The notes below the pieces were generated by a model. It saw only the letters and a program-made list of their open reading frames with translations. It was not told where the DNA came from and did not search any database. A stretch of 63,024 bases of DNA, from assembly GCF_016650035.1 (NCBI RefSeq), contig NZ_JAENWM010000013.1, positions 1 to 63,024 on the forward strand. The letters run 5' to 3'. Positions within the stretch are counted from its first letter, which is position 1. Every line of letters starts with the position of its first letter. Below, piece by piece: positions 45,526-53,884 of the stretch. Position numbers and translations under genes: made by a program. Origin of the DNA: Clostridium sp. Its GTDB lineage: Bacteria; Bacillota; Clostridia; Clostridiales; Clostridiaceae.

Positions 45526-46251
45526 ATGACGACAAAAATTTTTCAGTATCAAATTTTCGATAATAATATGGAAGAATTACTTAAAACTATAGGTGATTTT
45601 GAAAAAGTACATATTGTCTCAGGAAATCCAGAAGTGCTTCTGAATGGACTTCAAAATAATGTATTGTTAGATAATTTAACTAGTAAAAATTCAATCATCA
45701 TTCCAGACGGAATCAGTACAGTAATATGTTCAAAAATTGTAGGTAAGCCGGTGCAAGAAAAGATAGCTGGTGTAGAACTCATGGAACGTATAGTAAAAAA
45801 GTGTGAAAAAGAAAACCAAGGAATATATTTGTTAGGAGCTACAAAAGAAACTGTGGATATGTGTAATATTAATTTACGAACTAAATATCGAAAATTAGAT
45901 ATTTTAGGTAGCCATGATGGATATTTCGAAATTGATAATTGTGAAGAAATATTAAAGGAAATAGAAAATGTTAACCCAAAAGTGCTATTTGTTGCAATGG
46001 GATGTCCTAGACAAGAAATATTTATAGCTAAATATATGGACAGACTTCCTTGTAGTGTATTTATGGGGGTTGGAGGTAGTTTTGATATTATAGCTGGTAA
46101 TCTTAAACGTGCACCAAAATGGATGATAAATATAGGGATGGAATGGTTATATAGAGTTGCTAAAGAACCATTTAGAATTAAAAGACTATCATCTATACCT
46201 AAATTTATTTTAATGGTTATAAAGGACAAATATTTTTCGAGTTCACATTAA
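45526..46251 (+). CDS. tagA: WecG/TagA/CpsF-family glycosyltransferase
   Basis: A 241-residue GT26-family enzyme; in Bacillus TagA adds N-acetylmannosamine to lipid-linked GlcNAc in wall teichoic acid. It has VHIVSGNPEVLLNG, IIPDGISTVICSK, the catalytic region ELMERIVKKCEKENQGIYLLGATKETV, NPKVLFVAMGCPRQEIFIAKY, GVGGSFDIIAGNLKRAPKW and the C-terminal GMEWLYRVAKEPFRIKRL. All family motifs are present. Donor sugar cannot be assigned by eye. The ATG follows GGAGGGG. Confidence 0.92.
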   Translation: MTTKIFQYQIFDNNMEELLKTIGDFEKVHIVSGNPEVLLNGLQNNVLLDNLTSKNSIIIPDGISTVICSKIVGKPVQEKIAGVELMERIVKKCEKENQGIYLLGATKETVDMCNINLRTKYRKLDILGSHDGYFEIDNCEEILKEIENVNPKVLFVAMGCPRQEIFIAKYMDRLPCSVFMGVGGSFDIIAGNLKRAPKWMINIGMEWLYRVAKEPFRIKRLSSIPKFILMVIKDKYFSSSH

Positions 46252-46297
46252 GGCGGCATTTTAATGAATAAGATGATAAAAAAGAAGGTGTTTAGGT

Positions 46298-47422
46298 ATG
46301 AGATATTTTATGCAGTATCTTAAAACTTCAAATGTTAACTTAATTAAAGATATGGGTATGATACCATATTTGCTTCATAAGAAATATGGATACGATTCAA
46401 CCGTGGTCACTTATAAAAATGGGGAGTATAAATATTTACAAGATGAAGTAAAAGGATTAAAATTAAAATTTGTTAAAAAAATATTTAATAGTTATTCTCT
46501 AGATGGAGCATTACACTTATTAAAACATGGCAAAAATATGGATGTAATGCAGGTTTTTCATGTAACCTTAAGTTCTGTAGTTTATGTTTATAGTTATAAA
46601 TTCAAGAATAAAGCAGGAAAAGTGTATTTAAAGTTAGATTGCAGCCATAAGTTGCTGGAGAGAATTAAAGAACTGAATAAAATCCAATTATATTTTTTAA
46701 ATAAATTTTTTAATAAGGTAGATTTAATTAGTATAGAGCAAGAAGAATTATATTATAGACTAAAAAAAATACTTGGAAAACATGAGAGCAAAATAATTAA
46801 TATTCCTAATGGCATAGATTTTGAAGTACTTAAAAGCAAAGGATTGTGCTATGACTTTTCTAAAAAAGAAAATGTTATATTAAATGTAGCTAGAATAGGT
46901 ACTGAGGAAAAAAATACGCCTATGCTTCTTGAGGCTTTTGCAAATATTAAGAATATAGAAAATCTTGGTTGGAAATTAAAGTTAGTTGGAACAGTAGAAG
47001 AGGAATTCAAACCCTATATCGAGCAATATTTTAAAAGATATCCAAAATTAATTGATAATGTGATTTTTTTAGGAGAAATGTCGGATAGAAATGAAATTTT
47101 TCATGAGTATTGTAAAGCAAAGATTTTTTCTTTAACATCTAAATTTGAGAGTTTTGGAATTGTCTTTATTGAAGCAGCAGCAATGGGGAATGTTATTGTA
47201 TCAACAGATGTAGGTATAGCTAAAGAACTTATAAGTGATGAGAATGGTAAGCTAGTAAATCCAGGGGATGTTGATGAATTAACTAAGGGATTTGAAAAGT
47301 ATATTAATGAAAATAATTTGCAAAAATATGCGGATGAAACTTATAATATATGCAAACGAAGATTTGATTGGAATATTATAATAGAAATGCTTAATGATAA
47401 TATTATAAAAATCATGAAATAG
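46298..47422 (+). CDS. Glycosyltransferase, GT4-like
   Basis: A 374-residue GT-B fold enzyme. The C-terminal nucleotide-sugar domain has NVILNVARIGTEEKNTPMLLEAFAN, VIFLGEMSDRNEIFHEYCKAKIFSLTS and the E-x7-E motif ESFGIVFIEAAAMGNVIVSTDVG. The N-terminal domain is more divergent. It probably adds a sugar to the surface polymer handled by the neighbouring ligase-like protein and TagA. Ribosome site AGAAGGTG. Confidence 0.88.
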   Translation: MRYFMQYLKTSNVNLIKDMGMIPYLLHKKYGYDSTVVTYKNGEYKYLQDEVKGLKLKFVKKIFNSYSLDGALHLLKHGKNMDVMQVFHVTLSSVVYVYSYKFKNKAGKVYLKLDCSHKLLERIKELNKIQLYFLNKFFNKVDLISIEQEELYYRLKKILGKHESKIINIPNGIDFEVLKSKGLCYDFSKKENVILNVARIGTEEKNTPMLLEAFANIKNIENLGWKLKLVGTVEEEFKPYIEQYFKRYPKLIDNVIFLGEMSDRNEIFHEYCKAKIFSLTSKFESFGIVFIEAAAMGNVIVSTDVGIAKELISDENGKLVNPGDVDELTKGFEKYINENNLQKYADETYNICKRRFDWNIIIEMLNDNIIKIMK

Positions 47423-47541
47423 GATAAGGTACATGAAAAAATATAGTAACAGATGATTTTATTTTACCACAATATATATTTAAAATAGCTACATTATTTA
47501 TGTAATAAATAGACATACTATAATTAAAGGAGTGTGATTAT

Positions 47542-48090
47542 ATGGATTTTTATGATGTAGTCAAAACAAGAAAAAGTATTAAAAAATTTAAAAATACCCC
47601 CGTAGATACAAATAAATTAGATAGAATGGTTACTGCAGCTATGATGTCCCCTTCATGGAAAAATAATACTTCTTACAAATTTATTCTAGTCAATGATAAA
47701 ACAAAATTAGAGCAAATATCTAAAGCAATAAACAACAAGGATAATTCAGCAGCACAGTCAATACTAGAAGCACCAATGACTGCTATTGTAGTGGCAGATC
47801 CAGAATCTTCTGGAGAAGTAGAAAACAAAGATTACTATTTAGTGGATAGTGCCATAGCTATGGAACATTTTATTTTATCAGCTACCAATGAGGGCTATGG
47901 AACATGTTGGATTGCTGCACTTGATGAAGATATTATTAAAAACACATTGTCCATTCCACAAAATTATAAAATAGTTGCATTAACTCCTATTGGAGAAATT
48001 TCTGAGAGCAAAGAACATAATGAAAAAAAAGATGTAAGAGATTTTGTGTTTTCGAATGCTTGGAATAATGCTTATACTGAAAAAAAATAA
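47542..48090 (+). CDS. Nitroreductase-family FMN protein
   Basis: A 182-residue nitroreductase-fold protein. FMN-binding signs are DVVKTRKSIKKFKNTPVD at the N-terminus, MMSPSWKNNTSYKF, SAIAMEHFILSATNEGYGTCWIAALDE and IVALTPIGE. These flavin enzymes reduce nitro compounds, quinones or act as dehydrogenases; the true substrate is not readable. Monocistronic, with a strong terminator. Confidence 0.9.
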   Translation: MDFYDVVKTRKSIKKFKNTPVDTNKLDRMVTAAMMSPSWKNNTSYKFILVNDKTKLEQISKAINNKDNSAAQSILEAPMTAIVVADPESSGEVENKDYYLVDSAIAMEHFILSATNEGYGTCWIAALDEDIIKNTLSIPQNYKIVALTPIGEISESKEHNEKKDVRDFVFSNAWNNAYTEKK

Positions 48091-48105
48091 CAAAATTGCT
48101 ATAGA

Positions 48106-48152
48106 TAAATTTAAAAACCCTAGGTTTGCATGTGCAGACTTAGGGTTTTTAC
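48106..48152 (+). terminator. Nitroreductase terminator
   Basis: TAAAAACCCTA pairs with TAGGGTTTTTA (loop of about 18 nt that can pair partly, GTTTGCA and TGCAGAC), followed by CTTTATT. Confidence 0.8.
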
Positions 48153-48280
48153 TTTATTATAAATTGATTTATATTTACTAATTTCATAAGTTGAATTTAT
48201 ATGATGATAAATTAACATAAAGATGGTACAATTTTAGTAGCTACTTATTTTTCGTTTTTTATTTAAACAGGGGGACTAAC

Positions 48281-49141
48281 ATGAAAAAAATAAAAGGAAT
48301 CTTATATATTGTTTTATCCACTATTGCTTTTGGTATTATGCCAATACTTGCAAAATTATCTTATAGAGGAGGGGCAAACACTTATACTACATTATTTCTT
48401 AGATTCTTTTTTGCAGCGATTATGGTTTTTCTTTATTTGAAATCTAAAGGTATATCACTTAAATTAACTAAAAAACAATTGTTCATAGTACTTATAATAG
48501 GAGTGCTAGGGTATACACTTACGTCAACTACTTTATTTATGTCCTATAATTATATAAGTATTGGAATGGCAACAATGATTTTATATACATACCCTGTTAT
48601 CGTTACTTTACTTTCCTATGTGTTTTATAAAGAAAAGATGTACCCTAGAAAAATCCTTTCACTTTTTATATCTTTAATAGGTATTTACATATTAATCGAT
48701 AAAGGAAGCCAAAGTTTTAATTTAAAAGGACTAATACTCGCTGGTATGGCAGCAATACTATTTTCATTATATGTGCTAGGCACATCCCTAAAAGAAATTA
48801 AAGATATAAATAGTTATGTTTTAACTTTTTATATCTCGTGTGCATCTGCTGCAGTGATGTTTCTTGCAGCAATAATGACTAAGAATTTAAATCTGAACAT
48901 TCATTTTTATGCGCTTGTGGCAATTTTATTATTAGCTTTTATATCTACAGTGGTGGCTTTAACTGCATTTTTAGAAGGTGTTAGAATAATAGGTCCGTCC
49001 AAGGCTTCGATTTTTAATACTCTTGAACCTATTGTTGCACTTCTACTAGGAATACTAATTTTAGGCGAGCCTGTTTCAGCTAGAATTATAATTGGAAGTA
49101 TAACTATAGTGGCTTCTATAGTAATATTAACAAAAGCTTAA
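48281..49141 (+). CDS. EamA/DMT-superfamily transporter
   Basis: A 286-residue integral membrane protein with ten predicted transmembrane helices in two EamA repeats. The first repeat begins KGILYIVLSTIAFGIMPILAKLSY, and the second begins KGLILAGMAAILFSLYVLGTSL. The family motif LEPIVALLLGILILGEPVSARIIIGS sits near the end. Members export amino acids, metabolites or drugs; the substrate is unknown. Its location before the hut operon is suggestive but there is a 170-bp gap. Confidence 0.9.
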   Translation: MKKIKGILYIVLSTIAFGIMPILAKLSYRGGANTYTTLFLRFFFAAIMVFLYLKSKGISLKLTKKQLFIVLIIGVLGYTLTSTTLFMSYNYISIGMATMILYTYPVIVTLLSYVFYKEKMYPRKILSLFISLIGIYILIDKGSQSFNLKGLILAGMAAILFSLYVLGTSLKEIKDINSYVLTFYISCASAAVMFLAAIMTKNLNLNIHFYALVAILLLAFISTVVALTAFLEGVRIIGPSKASIFNTLEPIVALLLGILILGEPVSARIIIGSITIVASIVILTKA

Positions 49142-49311
49142 TCAAATTATAAACCAAGTGTGCATAGGATTTTAAATAGTTTACTTTAGTAATGTATTAA
49201 CGAATTAATAATATTAATACCATTGTGTATTGATTTTAAAGAGGATTATTGTGGGGTTATAAAGAATATTAGTACTGATAACAAAATACCTAGCACTAGG
49301 GAGGATAACTT

Positions 49312-50835
49312 ATGACAATTATACAAATTAACGGGAATAAGCTTACTTTAGATGAAATAGTGAAAGTTGCAAGAAAAGGTTATAAGGTAGAATTAACTGT
49401 GGAAGCAGAAGAAAGAGTTATTAAATCTAGAAGTATTGTAGATGAAATAGTAGATAATAATAGAGTGATTTATGGTATTACTACAGGTTTTGGTAAATTT
49501 AGTGATGTAACAATATCAGGAGAGGATTGTAAACAGTTACAAAGGAATCTGATAATTTCTCATGCTTGTGGTACCGGAAAATCTTTTTCTAATGAGATTG
49601 TTAAAACTATAATGTTATTAAGGGCAAATGCCCTTGCAAAAGGATACTCTGGAATAAGACTAAGTACACTTAAAACATTAATTCAAATGATAAACAGCGG
49701 AGTAAATCCAATAATACCTGAAAAGGGGTCACTTGGAGCATCAGGGGATTTAGCACCATTAGCTCATATGGTGCTTCCAATGATTGGGAATGGAGAAGCT
49801 GAATTTAATGGTGAAATATTAAAAGGTAAAGAGGCTATGAAAAAGGCAGGCATAGAAATTATAGAACTTACAGCTAAAGAAGGATTAGCACTAATAAATG
49901 GTACGCAAGTTATGACTGCCGTAGGTGCATTAGCAGTGTATGATAGTATAAACCTACTTAAGATAAGTGATATTGCAGCAGCATTAAGCTTAGAAGCTTT
50001 AAGAGGTGTAAAAGATGCCTTTGATCCAAGAACACATAGTATAAGACCACACAAAGGTCAAATACAAACTGCTAAAAACATATTGAATCTAACAGAAGGA
50101 AGCACATTCATAACCTCTCAAGGGGAGATTAGAGTGCAAGATGCGTATTCATTAAGATGTATACCTCAAGTTCATGGTGCAAGTAAAGACGCAGTGGAGT
50201 ACATTAAAAGCAAGGTTGACATTGAAATTAACTCCGTTACAGATAATCCAATAGTTACAGAAGAGGGGGATGTTATTTCAGGAGGAAATTTTCATGGGCA
50301 ACCTATGGCAATAAGCTTTGACTTTTTAGGAATAGCAATGGCTGAAGTGGCTAGTATTTCAGAAAGAAGACTAGAAAGACTTATTAATTATCAATTAAAT
50401 GATTTACCAGCTTTTTTAGTAAAAGAAGGTGGGTTAAATTCAGGGTTTATGATAACTCAATATGCAGCTGCGGCCTTAGTATCTGAGAATAAAATTTTAG
50501 CACATCCGGCTTCCGTTGATTCTATTCCTTCTTCTGCAAATCAAGAAGATCATGTAAGTATGGGAACTATAGCAGCTAGAAAAGGCAGAGATATTATTGA
50601 AAATGTTCAAAGAGTCTTAGCTACTGAGATTATGGCAGCTTGTCAAGCTATAGATTTTAGAGTAGGATATACTTTAGGAGTAGGTACAAAGCAGGCTTAT
50701 GAAGTTGTACGAGAAAATATAAAGTTTATTGAAAAAGATGTGATTATGTATGTTGAATTAGATAAGGTTACTAAGTTAATTCAGGATGGAGATATACTTA
50801 AAAGAGTGGAACAAAAGATAAAGGTATTAGTTTAA
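49312..50835 (+). CDS. hutH: Histidine ammonia-lyase
   Basis: Deaminates L-histidine to urocanate, the first step of histidine degradation. The 507-residue protein has the Ala-Ser-Gly triad that forms the MIO cofactor in GSLGASGDLAPLAHM (residues 143-145), YGITTGFGKFSD at the N-terminus, NGTQVMTAVGAL, DAYSLRCIPQVHG, TDNPIV and SSANQEDHVSMG. Length is typical. It leads hutH-ftcD-hutI-fchA; the gaps are 23-63 bp. Ribosome site GGGAGGA. Urocanase (hutU), the second enzyme, is missing from the operon. Confidence 0.96.
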   Translation: MTIIQINGNKLTLDEIVKVARKGYKVELTVEAEERVIKSRSIVDEIVDNNRVIYGITTGFGKFSDVTISGEDCKQLQRNLIISHACGTGKSFSNEIVKTIMLLRANALAKGYSGIRLSTLKTLIQMINSGVNPIIPEKGSLGASGDLAPLAHMVLPMIGNGEAEFNGEILKGKEAMKKAGIEIIELTAKEGLALINGTQVMTAVGALAVYDSINLLKISDIAAALSLEALRGVKDAFDPRTHSIRPHKGQIQTAKNILNLTEGSTFITSQGEIRVQDAYSLRCIPQVHGASKDAVEYIKSKVDIEINSVTDNPIVTEEGDVISGGNFHGQPMAISFDFLGIAMAEVASISERRLERLINYQLNDLPAFLVKEGGLNSGFMITQYAAAALVSENKILAHPASVDSIPSSANQEDHVSMGTIAARKGRDIIENVQRVLATEIMAACQAIDFRVGYTLGVGTKQAYEVVRENIKFIEKDVIMYVELDKVTKLIQDGDILKRVEQKIKVLV

Positions 50836-50878
50836 ATTACAATAACCCGTAAATAATAAACTTTAGGAGTGAAATAAA

Positions 50879-51775
50879 ATGGCTAGAATAGTTGAATGTA
50901 TACCTAATTTTAGTGAAGGAAGAAATAAAGTGGTAATTGAAAAAATAATTGATGCAGTTAGAAATACCGAAGGAATTAAATTATTAGATTACTCATCAGA
51001 CAGTGACCATAATAGAACAGTGGTTACTTTTTTTGGAACACCAGAGAGAGTAGAAAAAGCTATTTTAGACATGGCAGCAAGAGTGTATGAGAATATTGAT
51101 ATGACCTCGCAAACAGGTGCACATCCTAGAATGGGAGCTTTAGACGTAGTACCATTTGTTCCTATTAGCGAAGTAACTATGGAGGAGTGTGTTGCTTTAG
51201 CTAAAAGGGTAGGCAGTGAAATAGCAAATAGATTCAATATACCAGTATATTTATATGAAAAAGCTGCTTCCGCCGCTCATAGAGAAAATTTAGCTACAGT
51301 AAGAAAAGGCCAATATGAAGGATTTTTTGAAAAGATTAAAGAAAACAAATGGGTACCGGATTACGGTATAGCTGAGGTTAATGTTAAAGGTGGTTGCGTT
51401 GCAATAGGCGCAAGAGTACCTCTAGTAGCTTTTAATGTGAATTTAGGAACGGATAACCTTAAAATTGCTGATAAAATAGCTAAAACTGTTAGAAATCTCG
51501 GTGGTGGTTTAAGATTTGTAAAAGCTATGGGAGTAAAACTGGAAGAAAGAAATATAACACAAGTATCTATGAATCTAGTTAATTATGAGAAAACAGCAGT
51601 ATATAGAGCTTTCGAAATGGTCAAGATGGAGGCAAAACGCTACGGAGTTCCAGTAGTTGGAAGTGAAGTTATTGGATTACTACCAATGGAAGCGTTAATT
51701 CAATGTGCAGAATATTATTTGCAAATAGAGGAATTTTCAATGAATCAAGTTTTAGAAAAGAGAATTTGGGAATAG
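50879..51775 (+). CDS. ftcD: Glutamate formimidoyltransferase
   Basis: Transfers the formimino group from N-formimino-L-glutamate to tetrahydrofolate, releasing glutamate. The 298-residue protein is the transferase part only, with ARIVECIPNFSEGRNK, LLDYSSDSDHNRTVVTFFG, TGAHPRMGALDVVPFVPI and VPVVGSEVIGLLPMEAL. In mammals this is fused to the cyclodeaminase; here that domain is the separate fchA gene. Ribosome site TAGGAGTG. Confidence 0.95.
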   Translation: MARIVECIPNFSEGRNKVVIEKIIDAVRNTEGIKLLDYSSDSDHNRTVVTFFGTPERVEKAILDMAARVYENIDMTSQTGAHPRMGALDVVPFVPISEVTMEECVALAKRVGSEIANRFNIPVYLYEKAASAAHRENLATVRKGQYEGFFEKIKENKWVPDYGIAEVNVKGGCVAIGARVPLVAFNVNLGTDNLKIADKIAKTVRNLGGGLRFVKAMGVKLEERNITQVSMNLVNYEKTAVYRAFEMVKMEAKRYGVPVVGSEVIGLLPMEALIQCAEYYLQIEEFSMNQVLEKRIWE

Positions 51776-51838
51776 AATGTTGAAATTGACTAAAGATAAA
51801 TTATAATAATATTATTTGTTGGATTGGAGGAAAGCATC

Positions 51839-53083
51839 TTGTCTATTATAGTAAAGAATATTGATTGCTTAGTCACTTGCAACGGAAGTTACGGAAAAAA
51901 ACGTGAAGCGATGAAGGATGCCCAAATTATAGAAAATGGTTATATAGTCATTGAAAATGACAAAATAAAAGATGTAGGGAAAGGCGATGGTTATAAAGAC
52001 TACATAAAAAGCGATTCCGTAGTTATTAACGGATCGGGTAGGACTGTTACACCGGGCCTTATAGATCCGCATACCCATGTTGTGTATGCGGGCTCGAGAG
52101 AAAAGGAACTGCCTCTAAAACTTAATGAGGTGGGATATATTGAAATATTAAATAGTGGCGGAGGAATACTAAGCACAGTTCAAAATACTAGAAGTATTAA
52201 AGTAGAGAAGCTTATAGAAGAAAGCAGAAAAAGGCTAGACATAATGCTTAAACATGGTACTACGACTGTCGAAAGTAAATCAGGATATGGACTTGATCTT
52301 CAAACAGAGGTTAAAATTCTTAAGGTTAATAAAACTTTAAACGACACCCATGCTATAGATGTGATATCCACATTTATGGGTGCACATGCGTTGCCGAAGG
52401 AATACAAAGATAATCGAGAAGGTTACATTGAAAACATAAATAATAATATGATTCCATATATTAGCGAGAATAAACTTGCAGAATTTATCGATTGTTTTTG
52501 TGAGGAAGGTGTGTTTTCTGTAGAAGAGTGCAGACACATTTTAAAAGCTGGTAAAAAGTTTGGGTTAAATATAAAAATTCATGCAGATGAAGTTAAAACA
52601 GTTGAGGGTGCTGAACTTGCAGGTGAGCTAAAAGCTACATCGGCAGAACATTTAGTTGCAGCTTCAGATGCAGGAATAAAGGCACTAGCTGAAAATGATG
52701 TGGTGGCTGTATTATTACCATCAACCTCGTTTTATTTAATGTTAAACAATTTTGCTAGAGCTAGAAAAATGATAGAGCAAGGAGTTACAGTAGCTTTAGC
52801 TACTGATTGTAATCCCGGCACATCTCCTACAGAATCGTTACAAACGGTTATGACTTTTGCATGTTTTGGTATGAAAATGTTCCCAGAGGAGATTATCAAT
52901 GCAATGACAATAAATGCGGCATGTGCTATAAATCGTGAAAAGGAGATTGGAAGCATTGAAGTTGGGAAGAAAGCAGATATTGTTGTCTTTAATAGTAAAA
53001 ATTTAAATTATTTAATATATCATTTTGGAGCAAATGCTGTAGACATAGTGATAAAAAACGGTAAAATTGTTGTGCAAAATTAA
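51839..53083 (+). CDS. hutI: Imidazolonepropionase
   Basis: Hydrolyses imidazolone-5-propionate to N-formimino-L-glutamate. The 414-residue amidohydrolase has metal ligands in TPGLIDPHTHVVYAGSREKEL, IKIHADEVKTVEG and ALATDCNPGTSPTESLQ, plus TTVESKSGYGLD. The start is taken as TTG 51839 because TTGGAGGA (51824-51831) is the ribosome site; an in-frame TTG at 51824 overlaps that site. It needs the product of urocanase, which is not encoded here. Confidence 0.95.
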   Translation: MSIIVKNIDCLVTCNGSYGKKREAMKDAQIIENGYIVIENDKIKDVGKGDGYKDYIKSDSVVINGSGRTVTPGLIDPHTHVVYAGSREKELPLKLNEVGYIEILNSGGGILSTVQNTRSIKVEKLIEESRKRLDIMLKHGTTTVESKSGYGLDLQTEVKILKVNKTLNDTHAIDVISTFMGAHALPKEYKDNREGYIENINNNMIPYISENKLAEFIDCFCEEGVFSVEECRHILKAGKKFGLNIKIHADEVKTVEGAELAGELKATSAEHLVAASDAGIKALAENDVVAVLLPSTSFYLMLNNFARARKMIEQGVTVALATDCNPGTSPTESLQTVMTFACFGMKMFPEEIINAMTINAACAINREKEIGSIEVGKKADIVVFNSKNLNYLIYHFGANAVDIVIKNGKIVVQN

Positions 53084-53106
53084 ATTATCATAAAGGAGAT
53101 TACAAT

Positions 53107-53742
53107 ATGTTAGACCAAAAGACTGTTAGAGAATTTATTAAGGAACTCGGATCAAATTTCCCTGCACCTGGAGGAGGTAGTGTTGCGGCCTTAGGTTCAT
53201 CGTTAGCTAGTGCCTTATGTGCAATGGTGTTTAATTTAACTGTAGATAAAAAGACATACAACGAATACAGTGAAGAAAATAAAATGATTGTTGACAAAAA
53301 CTTAGCGCAATGTGTCAATCATAAGGAAGAATTTTTAGATCTAATGAACAGTGATGCAGAGGTTTTTTTAAGTCTGATGTCAACTTTTAAACTTTCTAAA
53401 CAAAGCGACGAAGAAAAGAAATTAAGAAGCCAAAAAATTCAAGAAGGATATAAAGCAGCTTTAGAAATTCCTATGAAGGTTGCAGAAGAATCATATAAAA
53501 TTTATATGCATGTTAAAATAGCAGCAGAACTGGGAAACAAAAATGCACTATCTGATGCTGGAGTGGCAGCTTTAATGCTTCAAGCATCTATTGAAAGTGC
53601 TGTTTTAAATGTTAAAATAAATCTTTCTAGTATTAAAGATGAAACATATAAAGAAGAAATTACTTCAAAATGCGAAAAATTAATAAAATGTGGAAGAAAA
53701 AAGCGAGATGAAGTATTAGCAATTGTTAATGAAAGTATATAG
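53107..53742 (+). CDS. fchA: Formiminotetrahydrofolate cyclodeaminase
   Basis: Converts 5-formimino-THF to 5,10-methenyl-THF and ammonia. The 211-residue, all-helical FTCD_C-type protein has FPAPGGGSVAALGSSLASALCAMV near its N-terminus, the folate-binding signature, and NKNALSDAGVAALMLQASIESAVLNVKINL in the second half. Some annotators call such proteins methenyl-THF cyclohydrolase; with ftcD next to it the cyclodeaminase role is preferred. Last gene of the operon, ended by a long hairpin. Confidence 0.93.
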   Translation: MLDQKTVREFIKELGSNFPAPGGGSVAALGSSLASALCAMVFNLTVDKKTYNEYSEENKMIVDKNLAQCVNHKEEFLDLMNSDAEVFLSLMSTFKLSKQSDEEKKLRSQKIQEGYKAALEIPMKVAEESYKIYMHVKIAAELGNKNALSDAGVAALMLQASIESAVLNVKINLSSIKDETYKEEITSKCEKLIKCGRKKRDEVLAIVNESI

Positions 53743-53776
53743 TTCAACATATTAAGTATTTATCATATACTTTTAA

Positions 53777-53822
53777 ATATAAGCTACATACTAACTATGC
53801 ATAGTTTGTATGTAGCTTATAT
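53777..53822. terminator. Hairpin between the hut operon and the methyltransferase gene
   Basis: ATATAAGCTACATACTAAC pairs with the 3' arm ending TGTAGCTTATAT (one mismatch over about 22 bp). It lacks a long T run, so termination is probable but not certain. Confidence 0.65.
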
Positions 53823-53884
53823 TATATAAATCTGCGTACAACAAAGTAAAGTTAAGCTGTAGTTAAATAGATAGGGGATAATAA

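Noticed and set aside
45651-46229. A 192-codon open frame antisense to tagA
   Set aside because: It is fully explained as a shadow of the conserved tagA coding sequence.
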